A DNA stretch of 64,000 nt from Candidatus Nanopelagicus sp. (GCA_016462445.1 JAEMTE010000004.1:1-64000); one strand, 5' to 3'; shown: positions 52,801-62,115, counted from the first letter of the stretch. Numbers and translations: made by a program. Notes: a model not told the origin generated them from the letters alone.

Positions 52801-53418
52801 CCGTTTTTCAATCTCTATTGAGTGATCCATTAACTCTAAATAAAAATTATCAGCTCCAAATATGTCTCGCATCTCACTCGCGGCATTAATCGCCTCTTTA
52901 TAACTACCCATTCGCAATCTAGTTTGGATCTCACCTCCAGCACAGCCAGTCGTTCCGATAATTCCCTTTGCATATTTAGCTAATAACTCTCTATCCATGC
53001 GGGGCTTGTAGTAAAAACCTTCTAGGGATGCAAGGGAAGAGAGTTTAAATAAATTAGATAAGCCCTCATTATTTTCAGCAAGTAATGTCATATGGGTGTA
53101 AGCGCCACCACCAGAGACATCATCCTCACCTCCCTCTGCCCATTTAACTCTTCGCTTATCAAATCTAGATTCTGGAGCAACATATGCTTCGATACCAATT
53201 ATTGGTTTTATACCAGCTGCTTTAGCAGTTTTATGAAATTCAAATGCACCAAAGACATTTCCGTGATCTGTCATTGCAATCGCTGGCATTTCCTGCCTTG
53301 CAACCTCTGCTACTAGCTCTGAGATTTTGGCAGCGCCATCTAACATCGAGTACTCCGTATGTACATGAAGATGTACGAAGTTGCCCGAGTTTTGCTGGTT
53401 ACTAGATGCAGATGGCAT
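49891..53418 (-). CDS. dnaE: DNA polymerase III alpha subunit
   Basis: 1175 aa; PHP HLHVHTEYSMLDGA; MPDIDLDFDERRR. Confidence 0.97.
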   Translation of the reverse strand: MPSASSNQQNSGNFVHLHVHTEYSMLDGAAKISELVAEVARQEMPAIAMTDHGNVFGAFEFHKTAKAAGIKPIIGIEAYVAPESRFDKRRVKWAEGGEDDVSGGGAYTHMTLLAENNEGLSNLFKLSSLASLEGFYYKPRMDRELLAKYAKGIIGTTGCAGGEIQTRLRMGSYKEAINAASEMRDIFGADNFYLELMDHSIEIEKRAFNDLIKLGKELNLPLLATNDLHYTHHADAAAHEVLLCIQSGATMADPKRFKFENAEFYLKSAAQMRELFKEFPESCDNTLLIADRCETTMREGENLLPRFPVPQGESEDSWLRKLANEGLAKRMDNQIPAQYQERLNFELDVMIKMGFPGYFLVVADLCKHAREVGIRVGPGRGSAAGSLVSYSLGVTGLDPIKFGLLFERFLNPERISMPDIDLDFDERRRSEMIQYATAKYGEDRVAQIITYGTIKSKQAIKDSTRVLGYPYVLGERLTKSLPPAVMGKDISLGGIFDLEDGRYGEAAEFRGIYESDPDSKRIVDTALGIEGLKRQWGVHAAGVILSKEPLLDVIPIHRREADGVIITQFDMGACEATGLLKMDFLGLRNLSVLDDCLINIEKNLGKTVVLEDLPLKDKKTFDLLSRGDTLGVFQLDSAPIRALLRSMAPDSFEDISAVIALYRPGPMGEDSHNKYADYKNGRKAPVGIHPELEKPLNEILKDTYGLIVYQEQVLAIARKVAGFTLGRADLLRKAMGKKDKKILDKEKVHFEAGMKTNGFSEDAIEKLWQTLIPFSDYAFNRAHSAGYGLLSFWTAYLKANYPTEYMAALLTSVRDDKDKSALYLNEARRMGIKVLPPDVNESDSEYTPRGSDIRFGLTAIRNVGENVVLSIIENRKSKGRYTNFGDFLTKVDSLVCNKKTIESLIKAGAFDSLNHSRRGLMMVFLEALDAVSEAKRAESIGQFDLFGAANATSSISGVVLDIPVTEWEKMMLLSYEREMLGLYVSDHPLLGVEHILRSVTDFSISQIAEVGHDQIITIGGLITQIQRKVSKQGTPWAIVTVEDLEGAVDVLFFSNAYASHGVNLVEDRIVAIRGRVDKREEQARISALDLTLPDLNRIPTGPLIISMEMARCTPPVVDRMKEILRAHPGAREVHLRLADGEKKTILKLDEGLKVTASPSLSADLKTVLGPDCLVV

Positions 53419-53448
53419 GGATGGTGAGATTACTACTGGCTTTAATTT

Positions 53449-54399
53449 CTAGCGGGCTATATCAGAAAGGAGCGTAAGCGAGCGTGTCAGATCCTCTGGG
53501 TATTCAGCACTAAAAGAGATCTGCTCCCCGCTTGCCGGATGGGTAAATCCAAGTTGTTTGGCATGTAGCCAAGGCCTGGAGATCTTTAATCGCTGCGCAA
53601 GGGATGGGTCGGAGCCATAAGTTAAATCCCCAACTAATGGGTGATGAAGAGCGGAGAAGTGAACTCTAATCTGGTGAGTTCTACCAGTCTCAAGTTCAAT
53701 TTCAAGCAAAGTAACAGCTGGAAAAGCTTCTAAAGTTTTGTAGTGCGTAATACTTGGTTTGCCATTTGCTACAACTGCAAAACGGTAATCCTCTCTTGGG
53801 TGTCTATCAATTGGTGCATCGATAGTTCCTACAGTGGGATCCATATGTCCCTGCACTAATGCGTGATAAACCTTAGAAACAGTGCGATCTCTAAATTGAT
53901 CTTTTAAATGGGAGTAGGCAATCTCATTTTTTGCCACCACCATTAGACCGGATGTACCAACATCTAAGCGATGCACAACTCCTTGCCGCTCAGCAGCGCC
54001 AGAGGTAGCAAGTTGATATCCGGCAGCAAATATTGCGCCCACTACTGTGGCACCTTGCCACCCTGGGCTTGGATGCGCAGCAATTCCAACTGGCTTATCA
54101 ATCACTATTAAATACTCATCATCATAAACAACCTTTAATCCATCAATTGGTGTGGCAGTTAACTTTGCCTCACCCTTTGCTGCTGGCAGCAGAATCTCTA
54201 TTTGATCACCAGTTGCAACTCGGTCAGATTTACCAACCGCCTTACCAGATTTAGATATTTCACCTGATTCAATTAATCCCACGATCACGTTACGAGAAAG
54301 TCCTAGTAATCTAGATAGCGCAGCATCTACTCGCTCTTGATTTAACCCCTCTGGTATAACCAAGTTTCTTACCTCACGCTTACTCACTTTTTTCTCCAC
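53449..54399 (-). CDS. rluD: RluA/RluD-family pseudouridine synthase
   Basis: 316 aa; S4 domain; GVVHRLDVGTSGLMVVAK. Confidence 0.94.
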   Translation of the reverse strand: MEKKVSKREVRNLVIPEGLNQERVDAALSRLLGLSRNVIVGLIESGEISKSGKAVGKSDRVATGDQIEILLPAAKGEAKLTATPIDGLKVVYDDEYLIVIDKPVGIAAHPSPGWQGATVVGAIFAAGYQLATSGAAERQGVVHRLDVGTSGLMVVAKNEIAYSHLKDQFRDRTVSKVYHALVQGHMDPTVGTIDAPIDRHPREDYRFAVVANGKPSITHYKTLEAFPAVTLLEIELETGRTHQIRVHFSALHHPLVGDLTYGSDPSLAQRLKISRPWLHAKQLGFTHPASGEQISFSAEYPEDLTRSLTLLSDIAR

Positions 54400-54868
54400 T
54401 CTTATTAAAGGAGATATTTCGCCAACTTAAATATGAAATAAGTATCGCAGCGCTAACCACTGCCATGTCAGCAATATTAAAGATCGGCCAGTGCGGAACT
54501 TGAATCCAATCTACTACCTCTCCTTGCAGCCCACCGGGTGAGCGAAATATCCGATCAGATAGATTGCCAAAAATGCCACCAAGGGCTAGCCCTAGTGCAA
54601 ATGCCCATTTAGTAGATTCAACCTTGCGACCAAAATAAAATATTACTGCCACCATAATAATTGAAAAAGTAGATAAAAATATTGTGCCACTTGAGGCTAA
54701 ACTAAAAGCTGCTCCGGAGTTAAAAGCCAGCCGAAATTGCAAAATATCTCCGATAATTTGCTTTGGCTCATCAGATAAACTTTTAATTGCTAAGAATTTT
54801 GTAAAATGATCTACAGCAAATACTACTAAAGCGGTAGCCGCTAACCATTTTCGCTGAAGATAGTTCAG
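54380..54868 (-). CDS. lspA: Lipoprotein signal peptidase; inferred CTG start
   Basis: N-terminus LNYLQRKWLAATALVVFAVDHFTKFLAIKSL... restores first TM; SD GAGG 7 nt before CTG; in-frame stop upstream without ATG/GTG/TTG. ORF track truncates to 120 aa. Confidence 0.88.
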   Translation of the reverse strand: MNYLQRKWLAATALVVFAVDHFTKFLAIKSLSDEPKQIIGDILQFRLAFNSGAAFSLASSGTIFLSTFSIIMVAVIFYFGRKVESTKWAFALGLALGGIFGNLSDRIFRSPGGLQGEVVDWIQVPHWPIFNIADMAVVSAAILISYLSWRNISFNKSGEKSE

Positions 54869-55644
54869 CGTCGTTCCTCTTTTTGTTTACAGACCATACA
54901 TAAGGTGGCACGTGGGAAAACTTGTAACCTAGCCTTTCCTACAAAGTTTCCACACTCTTCACACTTACCGTAACTCTTATTATCAATTCTCTCTAAGGCC
55001 CGCTCACTTTGTTGCACCATATCCCTTGCGTTATATACCAAGGACATCTCATGCTCGCGCTCGAAAGTTTTAGCTCCGGCATCTGCTTGATCATCACCAG
55101 CACCAACACCTGCTGCCTCTACAAGATCTTCCATCTCAGCCTCTGCTATCTCTAACTCTTTACGCAATCTAATCAAATCTTTAGATAATTCACTTCTTAT
55201 TGCTTTTAACTCCGTAGCATTCCAGGCAATCTCACCTGACTGAATGATTAAAGGTGTAGGGGCAGCTTTAATTGGCTTAAGAGCTGCTGCCTTCTTAGAT
55301 TTTAGAATTGGCTTTGCTGGCGGCAACATAACCAACCTTCGCTCAGCCACAACTGGCATTGCGTTTGGATTTGGAATAGTTGAAGTAACAGAGATTGTGG
55401 TTGAAGATCCTGATGTTGAGGTTTGTAACTTTGCTGGGAATGGTTTGCCTGGTGCTTTTTTAGCAGATTTTTTCGCCAACTTTGGTTTAACAATATTTGA
55501 TGATCGCCCTGCACTCTTTTTGGCAGACTTCTTTACAATCGGCTTTTTAGCTTTGCTTTTTTGGGCAGCAGTTTTCGCTGGCTTTTTTGCCTTTGATTTT
55601 GTACTTTTCTTTGCCGTTTTCTTAAAAAACTTCTTGATAGCCAC
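54865..55644 (-). CDS. TraR/DksA-type zinc-finger protein with Lys/Ala/Pro-rich N-terminus (GTG start inferred)
   Basis: C-terminal CEECGNFVGKARLQVFPRATLCMVC; N-terminal KKTAKKSTKSKAKKPAK...; SD AGGGGG 4 nt before GTG 55644. Confidence 0.9.
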   Translation of the reverse strand: MAIKKFFKKTAKKSTKSKAKKPAKTAAQKSKAKKPIVKKSAKKSAGRSSNIVKPKLAKKSAKKAPGKPFPAKLQTSTSGSSTTISVTSTIPNPNAMPVVAERRLVMLPPAKPILKSKKAAALKPIKAAPTPLIIQSGEIAWNATELKAIRSELSKDLIRLRKELEIAEAEMEDLVEAAGVGAGDDQADAGAKTFEREHEMSLVYNARDMVQQSERALERIDNKSYGKCEECGNFVGKARLQVFPRATLCMVCKQKEERR

Positions 55645-55648
55645 ATTA

Positions 55649-55662
55649 CCCCCTGGAGGGGG
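55649..55662 (-). promoter_or_regulatory. GC-rich hairpin CCCCC-TCCA-GGGGG covering the TraR/DksA SD
   Basis: 5-bp all-GC stem; right arm is the SD. Confidence 0.5.
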
Positions 55663-55756
55663 AAAGGTTATGGCTTGGCTCAACTAATTACCAACCGCCA
55701 CCCCCGCGGATAAAAGGTAGATGCGGGAAATGTAATTCTGCGCGTTAGAATGTGGG

Positions 55757-58700
55757 GTGAATATGAATAAGAAGCGCGAAATCAACAGCTTATCTGCGCA
55801 AATCGATCTGCCGGTAATGGAAGCAGGAATCTTAGATTTCTGGTCACAAAATCAAATTTTTGAAAAATCAGTGACTAACCGAAATGGTTCACCTCGTTGG
55901 AGCTTCTACGAAGGTCCGCCAACTGCAAATGGTATGCCAGGAACGCACCACATTGAAGCCCGCGTATTTAAGGATTTATTTCCACGCTTTCAAACTATGA
56001 AGGGAAAGCAGGTAATTCGTAAAGCTGGTTGGGATTGTCATGGTCTGCCAGTTGAGATTGCAGTTGAAAAAGAGTTGGGCTTTACCGGTAAGGCTGATAT
56101 CGAAAAATTTGGAGTAGCAGCTTTTAATGATAAGTGCCGCGAATCTGTACAACGCCATGTTAATGAGTTTACTGCGATGACTAAACGAATGGGTTTCTGG
56201 GTAGATTTTGATGATGCCTACTGGACGATGTCACCGTCATACATTGAAAGTGTTTGGTGGTCACTGCAACAAATTTGGCAAAAAGGCTTATTAGTACAAG
56301 ATCATCGAGTCGCACCTTACTGTCCAAGATGCGGTACTGGATTATCTGATCATGAGTTGGCGCAAGGGTATGAAACTATTCAAGACCCTTCAGTCTTTGT
56401 TCGCTTTCCTGCGACCTCCGGCAAATTAGCAGAGTTAAAAGCCACTCTCCTAGTTTGGACAACTACGCCTTGGACCTTAGTTGCTAACACCGCAGTTGCG
56501 GTAAATCCAAAGGTTACCTACCAAGTAATTGAGGTAGTAAGTGATGAAAAAACGGAGCGATTGGTAGTTGCAGCCGACTTAGCATCTGTTCTAGGTGATG
56601 AGGGTAAAGTAATAGCGACATTTAAAGGCAGTGAGCTTGAACATACAAAATACGCACGTCCCTTTGATTTTGTTGAGATTAATGATTCCCATTATGTAGT
56701 GCTTGCTGATTATGTAACAGTTGAAGATGGCACTGGCTTAGTGCATCAGTCACCAGCATTTGGTGCAGATGATTTAGAGGTATGCCGTAAATATAACTTG
56801 CCAGTTATCAATCCAATTAGCCCAGATGGGCATTTTCTAAAAGAGGTGCCACTTGTTGGTGGTGTATTTTTTAAAGAGGCAGATAAGGCATTGATTAAGG
56901 ATCTAAAGGCGCGGGGCTTAATGTTTAAGAGTTTACAGTTTGAACACTCATACCCTCACTGCTGGAGATGCCATACCGCTTTGATGTACTACGCCCAGCC
57001 ATCTTGGTATATCAAAACTACTGAGATTAAAAAGGAGCTGTTGCGAGAGAATTCCAAAACAGATTGGCATCCAGAGACAATTAAAACTGGACGGTTTGGT
57101 GATTGGCTTAATAATAATATTGACTGGGCAGTATCCCGCAACCGTTACTGGGGAACTCCGCTGCCGATCTGGCGGTGTGAAAATAAACATGAGATTTGTG
57201 TTGGCTCATTAGCTGAACTAGGAAAGTTAGCGGGCAAAGAGTTAAGCACGCTAGATCCACACCGACCATTTGTGGATGATATTAACTTTGCCTGTAATGA
57301 GTGTTCAGCGCTTATGACGAGAATTCCAGAGGTAATCGATTGTTGGTATGACTCAGGTGCCATGCCATTTGCACAGTGGGGCTACCCACACAAGCAAGAT
57401 TCTGTGGCGCAGTTTAAAGCTGCCTACCCAGCTGATTTTATTTGCGAAGCAATTGATCAAACCCGCGGTTGGTTTTACACATTAATGACAATTGGCACCT
57501 TAGTCTTTGACAAATCCTCATACAAAACAGTTTTATGTTTAGGTCATATTTTAGATAAAGATGGCCGCAAGATGAGTAAGCATCTAGGTAATGTGCTAGA
57601 GCCAATGCCACTTATGAATCAACATGGGGCAGATGCTGTGCGCTGGTACATGCTAGCCGCTGGTTCACCTTGGAGTGCAAGGCGAGTTGGCCATGATGCA
57701 ATCTCTGATGTGGTGCGCAAGACCTTACTTACCTACTGGAACACAATCTCATTCTTCACTCTTTATGCCAACGCAGCAGATTTTAAGGTCTCAACAGTTC
57801 CGAAGGATCTAACGCTGATGGATCGTTGGATTCTCTCGGAGTTAAATAAATTAATTCAAAGCGTAGATACTGCTCTGGAAAGCTTTGACTCCCAAGGTGC
57901 TGGCACTGTAATAGCTGCCTTTATTGATGATCTATCTAACTGGTATGTTCGCCGATCTCGCCGACGGTTCTGGGATGGTGATCCAGTTGCTCTTAACACT
58001 CTTTACTTTTGCCTTAAGAATTTAACCCTATTACTTGCGCCGATGGTGCCATTTATCTCAGAGCATGTTTGGCAAAGTTTAATCCGAGTAGCAGAGGGTG
58101 AACAAATTGAATCGGTTCATCTAGCAAACTTTCCAGTTGCTGATAAATCATCAGTTGATGAGAAATTATCTAATGCGGTTGCACTATCGCGTCGGCTAGT
58201 TGAACTAGGAAGAGCGGCTAGAGCTGAGTCCGGCGTTAAAATTCGCCAGCCACTCTCCCGTGCATTAGTTTCTGCTACCGGCTGGGAGCAGATGTCGCAG
58301 GAGATTAAGACCCATATTGCCGAGGAGCTAAATATTTTAAAAGTTGATGGTATCCAGGTTGCTGGAACTGATTTAGTAGATATCTCAGTTAAAGCCAACT
58401 TCCGCACTCTTGGTACAAAATTTGGTGCAGATGTTCAGGTGATCGCTAAGCAGATCACTGCAATCGATGCTGGAGTAATGGTCAAAGAGTTGCGTAAAAG
58501 TAACTCATACAAGATTACAGTTGAATTAGCTGGTAAGAAAAAAGATATTGAGATTGACTTAGATGATCTAGTAATTACTGAGACACCAAGAAGTGGTTGG
58601 TCGGTTGCCTCCCATGGTGGTGAAAGTTTGGCACTAGATCTTGCCCTTACCCCTGATCTAATCCGGGCTGGCTTAGTGCGTGAAGTAATTAGAGCAATTC

Positions 58701-58906
58701 AAGAAGAGCGCAAGCGCATTGGTCTAGATATTAGTGATCGAATTACTGTCAATTGGAACGCCACCGGTGATTTGGCGGCGGCAATCACCTCAGGTATCAG
58801 TGAAATTAGTGCAGAGGTCCTTGCTACTCAAATGCAGCAAAATAAAGCAGAGAATGCAAGTGATAATGAGTTAGGACTCTGGCTTAGTTTAGTAAAAATT
58901 AATTAA
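55757..58906 (+). CDS. ileS: Isoleucyl-tRNA synthetase
   Basis: 1049 aa; HIGH-type GMPGTHHIEARVFKD, KMSKHLGN; GTG 55757 or ATG 55763 start. Confidence 0.97.
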   Translation: MNMNKKREINSLSAQIDLPVMEAGILDFWSQNQIFEKSVTNRNGSPRWSFYEGPPTANGMPGTHHIEARVFKDLFPRFQTMKGKQVIRKAGWDCHGLPVEIAVEKELGFTGKADIEKFGVAAFNDKCRESVQRHVNEFTAMTKRMGFWVDFDDAYWTMSPSYIESVWWSLQQIWQKGLLVQDHRVAPYCPRCGTGLSDHELAQGYETIQDPSVFVRFPATSGKLAELKATLLVWTTTPWTLVANTAVAVNPKVTYQVIEVVSDEKTERLVVAADLASVLGDEGKVIATFKGSELEHTKYARPFDFVEINDSHYVVLADYVTVEDGTGLVHQSPAFGADDLEVCRKYNLPVINPISPDGHFLKEVPLVGGVFFKEADKALIKDLKARGLMFKSLQFEHSYPHCWRCHTALMYYAQPSWYIKTTEIKKELLRENSKTDWHPETIKTGRFGDWLNNNIDWAVSRNRYWGTPLPIWRCENKHEICVGSLAELGKLAGKELSTLDPHRPFVDDINFACNECSALMTRIPEVIDCWYDSGAMPFAQWGYPHKQDSVAQFKAAYPADFICEAIDQTRGWFYTLMTIGTLVFDKSSYKTVLCLGHILDKDGRKMSKHLGNVLEPMPLMNQHGADAVRWYMLAAGSPWSARRVGHDAISDVVRKTLLTYWNTISFFTLYANAADFKVSTVPKDLTLMDRWILSELNKLIQSVDTALESFDSQGAGTVIAAFIDDLSNWYVRRSRRRFWDGDPVALNTLYFCLKNLTLLLAPMVPFISEHVWQSLIRVAEGEQIESVHLANFPVADKSSVDEKLSNAVALSRRLVELGRAARAESGVKIRQPLSRALVSATGWEQMSQEIKTHIAEELNILKVDGIQVAGTDLVDISVKANFRTLGTKFGADVQVIAKQITAIDAGVMVKELRKSNSYKITVELAGKKKDIEIDLDDLVITETPRSGWSVASHGGESLALDLALTPDLIRAGLVREVIRAIQEERKRIGLDISDRITVNWNATGDLAAAITSGISEISAEVLATQMQQNKAENASDNELGLWLSLVKIN

Positions 58907-59187
58907 AGCAACACAACTAAGCGCATCAGCAACTGCACCACAAAAAATACCACGATAAATGAGAGATCTAATGAGATGCCACCTAATCTAAGTGGCGGCA
59001 CAAATTGTCTTACAAAGCTAAGTGGCTTATCAGTTACTGAGTAAATTAATTCAGCCAGCGCCAAGATCACACCACTTGGGCGCCAGTTGGGTGAGAAAAT
59101 ACGAACATAATCTAAAATTAATCTACCGACTAATGCAATTAGAAATAAATTAAGAACCCAGTAAAGCAGAGAAAAAATTACACCCAT
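58903..59187 (-). CDS. YggT-family membrane protein
   Basis: 94 aa; two hydrophobic segments, VGRLILDYVRIF...; next to sepF. Confidence 0.88.
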   Translation of the reverse strand: MGVIFSLLYWVLNLFLIALVGRLILDYVRIFSPNWRPSGVILALAELIYSVTDKPLSFVRQFVPPLRLGGISLDLSFIVVFFVVQLLMRLVVLL

Positions 59188-59201
59188 TTGCTATGGGATA
59201 A

Positions 59202-59657
59202 TCAGCTTTGATTAAAAAAACTTGCCTGTGCTGCAGAGTTCTTATCTTCAACGCTTACTGAAACATTTGGCGGTGTAAGTAAGAAAACCTTTGGCGTTAC
59301 TCTTTCAATACTTCCATGGTGTCCAAAAACTAACCCGGAGGCAAAATCTACCAACCGTTTACGCTCTGACTCTTCCATGTCACTTAGATTCATAATTACC
59401 GGTTTACCTTCACGGTAATGCTCACCAATTAAACGTGCTTCGCTGTAGGTGCGAGGTGTCAACGAAATAATATGATCCATCACCTTTACTGAATCACCTG
59501 CTGGTGCTAAATCAATATTTTGTTTAGGTGCACTCTTAGTATTGGCTCTTACCAAGCGAGGTGCCCGCTCAGTTAATTGATTTGCGCTTCCATGGTCTAA
59601 CTCATCCTCATCCATTAATCCGAGGTATCCAGCAACCCGCTTAAATGCACTAGCCAT
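59202..59657 (-). CDS. sepF: Cell division protein SepF (start inferred at ATG 59657)
   Basis: MASAFKRVAGYLGLMDEDE...; VIMNLSDMEESERKRLVDFASGLVFG. Confidence 0.94.
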   Translation of the reverse strand: MASAFKRVAGYLGLMDEDELDHGSANQLTERAPRLVRANTKSAPKQNIDLAPAGDSVKVMDHIISLTPRTYSEARLIGEHYREGKPVIMNLSDMEESERKRLVDFASGLVFGHHGSIERVTPKVFLLTPPNVSVSVEDKNSAAQASFFNQS

Positions 59658-59669
59658 AACCAAAGGCTA
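59658..59669 (-). promoter_or_regulatory. Leaderless -10 TAGCCT (includes yggS stop TAG) + 6 nt + ATG of sepF
   Basis: Minus strand TAGCCT(59664-59669)-TTGGTT-ATG. Confidence 0.55.
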
Positions 59670-60353
59670 TGCGATCTGATCCCGATTACCGAGGATTGAA
59701 CTACCAATTCGCAGATGTGTCGCGCCATAGGAAATTGCCATTTCATAGTCGCCACTCATCCCAGAGGAGAGGGATTTAGCGTTGGAAAATGTGAGCAAAA
59801 AATCACCATGTATTTTCGATAGATTGGCAAAGGCTGACTCAGTAGGTGAATCGGTAGGAGCAACTGCCATTAATCCCTGCAGTGCAACACCAGGTAATTT
59901 TGTGATCTGATTTGCTAACTCAATTAACTTAGCTGGATCTACCCCACCACGTGACTCTGGTGGTTGATCCAGTGAGACCTGAATAAAAATTGGCTTAGGC
60001 TGGCCACTACTCTGTTCAGAGATTATTTGTGCATATTTAATCTGATCAACTGAGTGAATACAGCAGGCCCAGTTAGTAATTGATTTTAATTTATTGCTCT
60101 GAATCTGGCCCTGAAAATGCCAATTAATATCAGAGGGCAACTGCTCCACCTTGCTACTTGCCTCTTGATCTCTATTCTCACCAAATTGGCGAACCCCTAA
60201 TGAGTACAAGATCTCTAAATCTGATAAGGGAAAACTCTTGGTAACTGCAATTAAAGTTATTTCATCAGTTGAGCGCCCAGCTTTAGCTGCTGCCGCATCT
60301 ATCTTTGCTCGCACAGTATCTAGATTTTCTCTTATCTGATCAACTCTTTTCAC
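59667..60353 (-). CDS. YggS-family PLP homeostasis protein
   Basis: 228 aa; LIAVTKSFP, GENRDQEASSK, WHFQGQIQSNK. Confidence 0.93.
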   Translation of the reverse strand: MKRVDQIRENLDTVRAKIDAAAAKAGRSTDEITLIAVTKSFPLSDLEILYSLGVRQFGENRDQEASSKVEQLPSDINWHFQGQIQSNKLKSITNWACCIHSVDQIKYAQIISEQSSGQPKPIFIQVSLDQPPESRGGVDPAKLIELANQITKLPGVALQGLMAVAPTDSPTESAFANLSKIHGDFLLTFSNAKSLSSGMSGDYEMAISYGATHLRIGSSILGNRDQIA

Positions 60354-60970
60354 AGGCAGATTAATCCAATCTGCCTACCAGGTTGGCCATCTCTGCGATG
60401 TGAGTAATAATCAGAGCTCTCCTTAGTGCAAATATCTAGATTAAGTAATTCAACATCAGATATTTGTGCTGCTAGGCCAGCAAATAGGTTTAGGTGATTG
60501 CCTCTGCCAGCAGTTGCTGGATGAGTCTTTGTAATCTCTGCAAACATCTGCGAATCAACCTCATAACAATTTCCGCAGATATGTGGGCCAACTGTGCCAG
60601 AGATTTTTTCAGCCCCTAACGATCTCATTTGTGCAACCGCATTTAAGGCGACTTTATTTAACAATCCTTTTCGGCCAACATGCACCGCCGCTACCACTGC
60701 AGTTGAATAGAGCAGTAAAGGCAGGCAATCTGCCACCCGCACCGCTAATGCAATATTGCTTTGATCACTCACCAATGCATCAGCATCTGGGATTGTATTT
60801 ATCTGCCCATCAGCAATATCTGTTGAAATAGAAATCACCTGATCACTGTGGCTTTGTTTCATAAATTGAACTGGTTTCCCAATTAATGTGGAGAGCTGCT
60901 TCTTTTGTTCTAAATCAACTGGATCAGATAATGAGCCAAACTCAATCGAGGTAAAGAGCAGTCGAGCCAT
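60350..60970 (-). CDS. pgeF: PgeF/YfiH laccase-domain protein
   Basis: 206 aa; AVRVADCLPLLLY, AAVHVGRKGLLNKV, GPHICGNCYEV. Confidence 0.9.
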   Translation of the reverse strand: MARLLFTSIEFGSLSDPVDLEQKKQLSTLIGKPVQFMKQSHSDQVISISTDIADGQINTIPDADALVSDQSNIALAVRVADCLPLLLYSTAVVAAVHVGRKGLLNKVALNAVAQMRSLGAEKISGTVGPHICGNCYEVDSQMFAEITKTHPATAGRGNHLNLFAGLAAQISDVELLNLDICTKESSDYYSHRRDGQPGRQIGLICL

Positions 60971-60978
60971 AATGGCTA

Positions 60979-62115
60979 CTACCGCATGAAATCAGGGATA
61001 TCGATCTCATCTTCTGCAACTAACTCTTCAAAGGTAATCCGGCGCCTAGGTTGCTCTGCTGAGCCAACATTTAAATCAAGGGCTACTGCGATTGGATCAT
61101 TTGCAGCAATTGGATCTGCCTCACCATTCATGGTTGCAGCATTAATTACCGGCATTAAAACTCGCTTTGGCGCACCACCATCAAAACCGGCAGCAATAAC
61201 AGTTACTCGAACCTCATCCCCTAACGCATCATCAATTACTGTTCCATAAATGATGTTTGCATCTGGGTGGGCAGATTGAGCAACTAACTCTGCTGCCTCG
61301 GAGATCTCAAATAAACCAAGATCAGATCCACCAGCGATTGATAATAAAACACCATGTGCACCATCAATTGATGCCTCAAGTAGTGGACTTGAGATTGCAA
61401 GCTCTGCTGCTCTAATCGATCTAGCTTCACCACGTGCTGAGCCAATTCCCATCAGCGCAGATCCGGCACCAGACATAACACTTTTCACATCAGCAAAATC
61501 TAAATTAATCAAACCAGGAGTAGTTATTAAATCGGTAATGCCCTGCACTCCAGAAAGTAAAACTTGATCGGCAGTTTTAAATGCTTCAAGTGCGCTAATT
61601 GAACGATCAGAGATTGCTAATAAGCGGTCATTTGGAATAACAATTAATGTGTCAACCTCTGAGCGAAGATTTTCAATTCCTTCATCAGCTTGTGCACTTC
61701 GTCGCTTGCCTTCAAATGTAAATGGCTTTGTAACAACACCAACTGTTAACGCACCTAAATCCTTCGCCACCTTTGCAACAATTGGCGCACCACCAGTACC
61801 AGTTCCGCCACCTTCACCTGCTGTAATGAAAACCATATCCGCACCGCGTAGTACCTCTTCAATTTCATCGATGTGATCTAGAGCTGCTTGCCGGCCAATC
61901 TCTGGCGCGGCACCTGCACCTAACCCTCTTGTTAATTTTCTACCAATATCTAATTTCACATCTGCATCTGACATTAGTAATGCTTGTGCATCTGTATTGA
62001 TCGCAATAAATTCAACACCTTTTAAACCGACATCAATCATTCGGTTAACGGCATTAACGCCGCCGCCGCCGATACCAACAACTTTGATAACAGCTAAATA
62101 ATTTTGCGGTGTTGC
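60979..62115 (-). CDS. ftsZ: Cell division protein FtsZ (GTG start inferred at 62115)
   Basis: [31 protein letters not shown]-terminal peptide [16 protein letters not shown] 6 nt before GTG. Confidence 0.98.
   Translation of the reverse strand, partial: ATPQNYLAVIKVVGIGGGGVNAVNRMIDVGLKGVEFIAINTDAQALLMSDADVKLDIGRKLTRGLGAGAAPEIGRQAALDHIDEIEEVLRGADMVFITAGEGGGTGTGGAPIVAKVAKDLGALTVGVVTKPFTFEGKRRSAQADEGIENLRSEVDTLIVIPNDRLLAISDRSISALEAFKTADQVLLSGVQGITDLITTPGLINLDFADVKSVMSGAGSALMGIGSARGEARSIRAAELAISSPLLEASIDGAHGVLLSIAGGSDLGLFEISEAAELVAQSAHPDANIIYGTVIDDALGDEVRVTVIAAGFDGGAPKRVLMPVINAATMNGEADPIAANDPIAVALDLNVGSAEQPRRRITFEELVAEDEIDIPDFMR

Noticed and set aside
55244-55687. 147-aa hydrophobic plus-strand ORF opposite the TraR/DksA gene
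   Set aside because: Complement of AAA/AAG/GCN-rich codons yields F/L/A-rich pseudo-membrane protein; composition artefact.
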